From UBA6164 sp963979005 (lineage in GTDB: Bacteria > Patescibacteriota > Gracilibacteria > BD1-5 > UBA6164): DNA of 17,271 nucleotides. The stretch's first letter is position 1. Each line of letters starts with the position of its first letter. Under the pieces are notes generated by a model. The model saw only the letters and a program-made list of their open reading frames with translations, was not told where the DNA came from and searched no databases. The stretch is from the NCBI GenBank assembly GCA_963979005.1, contig CAXBVF010000018.1:1-17271 (forward strand), given 5' to 3'. The position numbers were made by a program, and so were the translations under genes. This document shows positions 17,271 to 17,271 of the stretch, in pieces.

Positions 17271-17271
17271 G

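Noticed and set aside
1..17271. tRNA, rRNA, CRISPR arrays and insertion sequences
   Set aside because: I looked for GC-richer cloverleaf-like segments, regularly spaced repeats and transposase motifs and saw none.

Overview
This AT-rich window reads correctly only if UGA encodes glycine (genetic code 25). Under the standard code almost every gene breaks into short fragments. With UGA as Gly, long frames appear whose family motifs need glycine exactly at the TGA positions: the M23 His-x-Gly-Thr-Asp motif, rhomboid Gly-Ile-Ser-Gly, RNase III Leu-Gly-Asp, MutS Met-Gly-Asp-Phe-Tyr-Glu, FtsW Ser-Tyr-Gly-Gly-Ser-Ser. TAA and TAG are the only stops used. UGA=Gly is known from Candidatus Gracilibacteria (BD1-5) and Absconditabacteria (SR1), reduced ultra-small bacteria that live attached to other bacteria. 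The sequence does not tell me which of the two this is.

Layout. 1-122 (-): start of a type IV pilin-like gene cut by the window edge. 349-3218 (-): a large secreted cell-wall hydrolase (M23 + peptidoglycan-binding + SLH-like repeats), then a 37-aa and a 106-aa unknown gene. 3219-3540: divergent regulatory region with two back-to-back -35 boxes. 3541-4855 (+): lgt and a rhomboid protease. 4924-6687 (+): a large unknown protein with no ATG start. 6684-11087 (-): tight operon rnc - yggT - ftsW - shortened mutS - holA. 11266-12065 (-): rpmF and nusB, each followed by a hairpin terminator. 12202-14199 (+): two-component response regulator and histidine kinase. 14331-15197 (+): exported coiled-coil protein. 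15304-15654 (+): small Fn3-like lipoprotein that uses no UGA glycine codon and has its own standard promoter and Shine-Dalgarno. 15825-17216 (-): UDP-GlcNAc 2-epimerase (wecB).

Much of the content is envelope biology: pilin, wall hydrolase with probable S-layer attachment, lipoprotein maturation, intramembrane proteolysis, septal wall synthesis, an amino-sugar epimerase and a membrane sensor kinase. The operon around rnc mixes RNA processing, division, replication (holA) and mismatch recognition (mutS). The points most worth a second look are the UGA recoding, the mutS that ends before its clamp and ATPase domains, the apparently imported lipoprotein gene, and the 587-aa unknown protein. I see no rRNA, tRNA, CRISPR array or insertion sequence.
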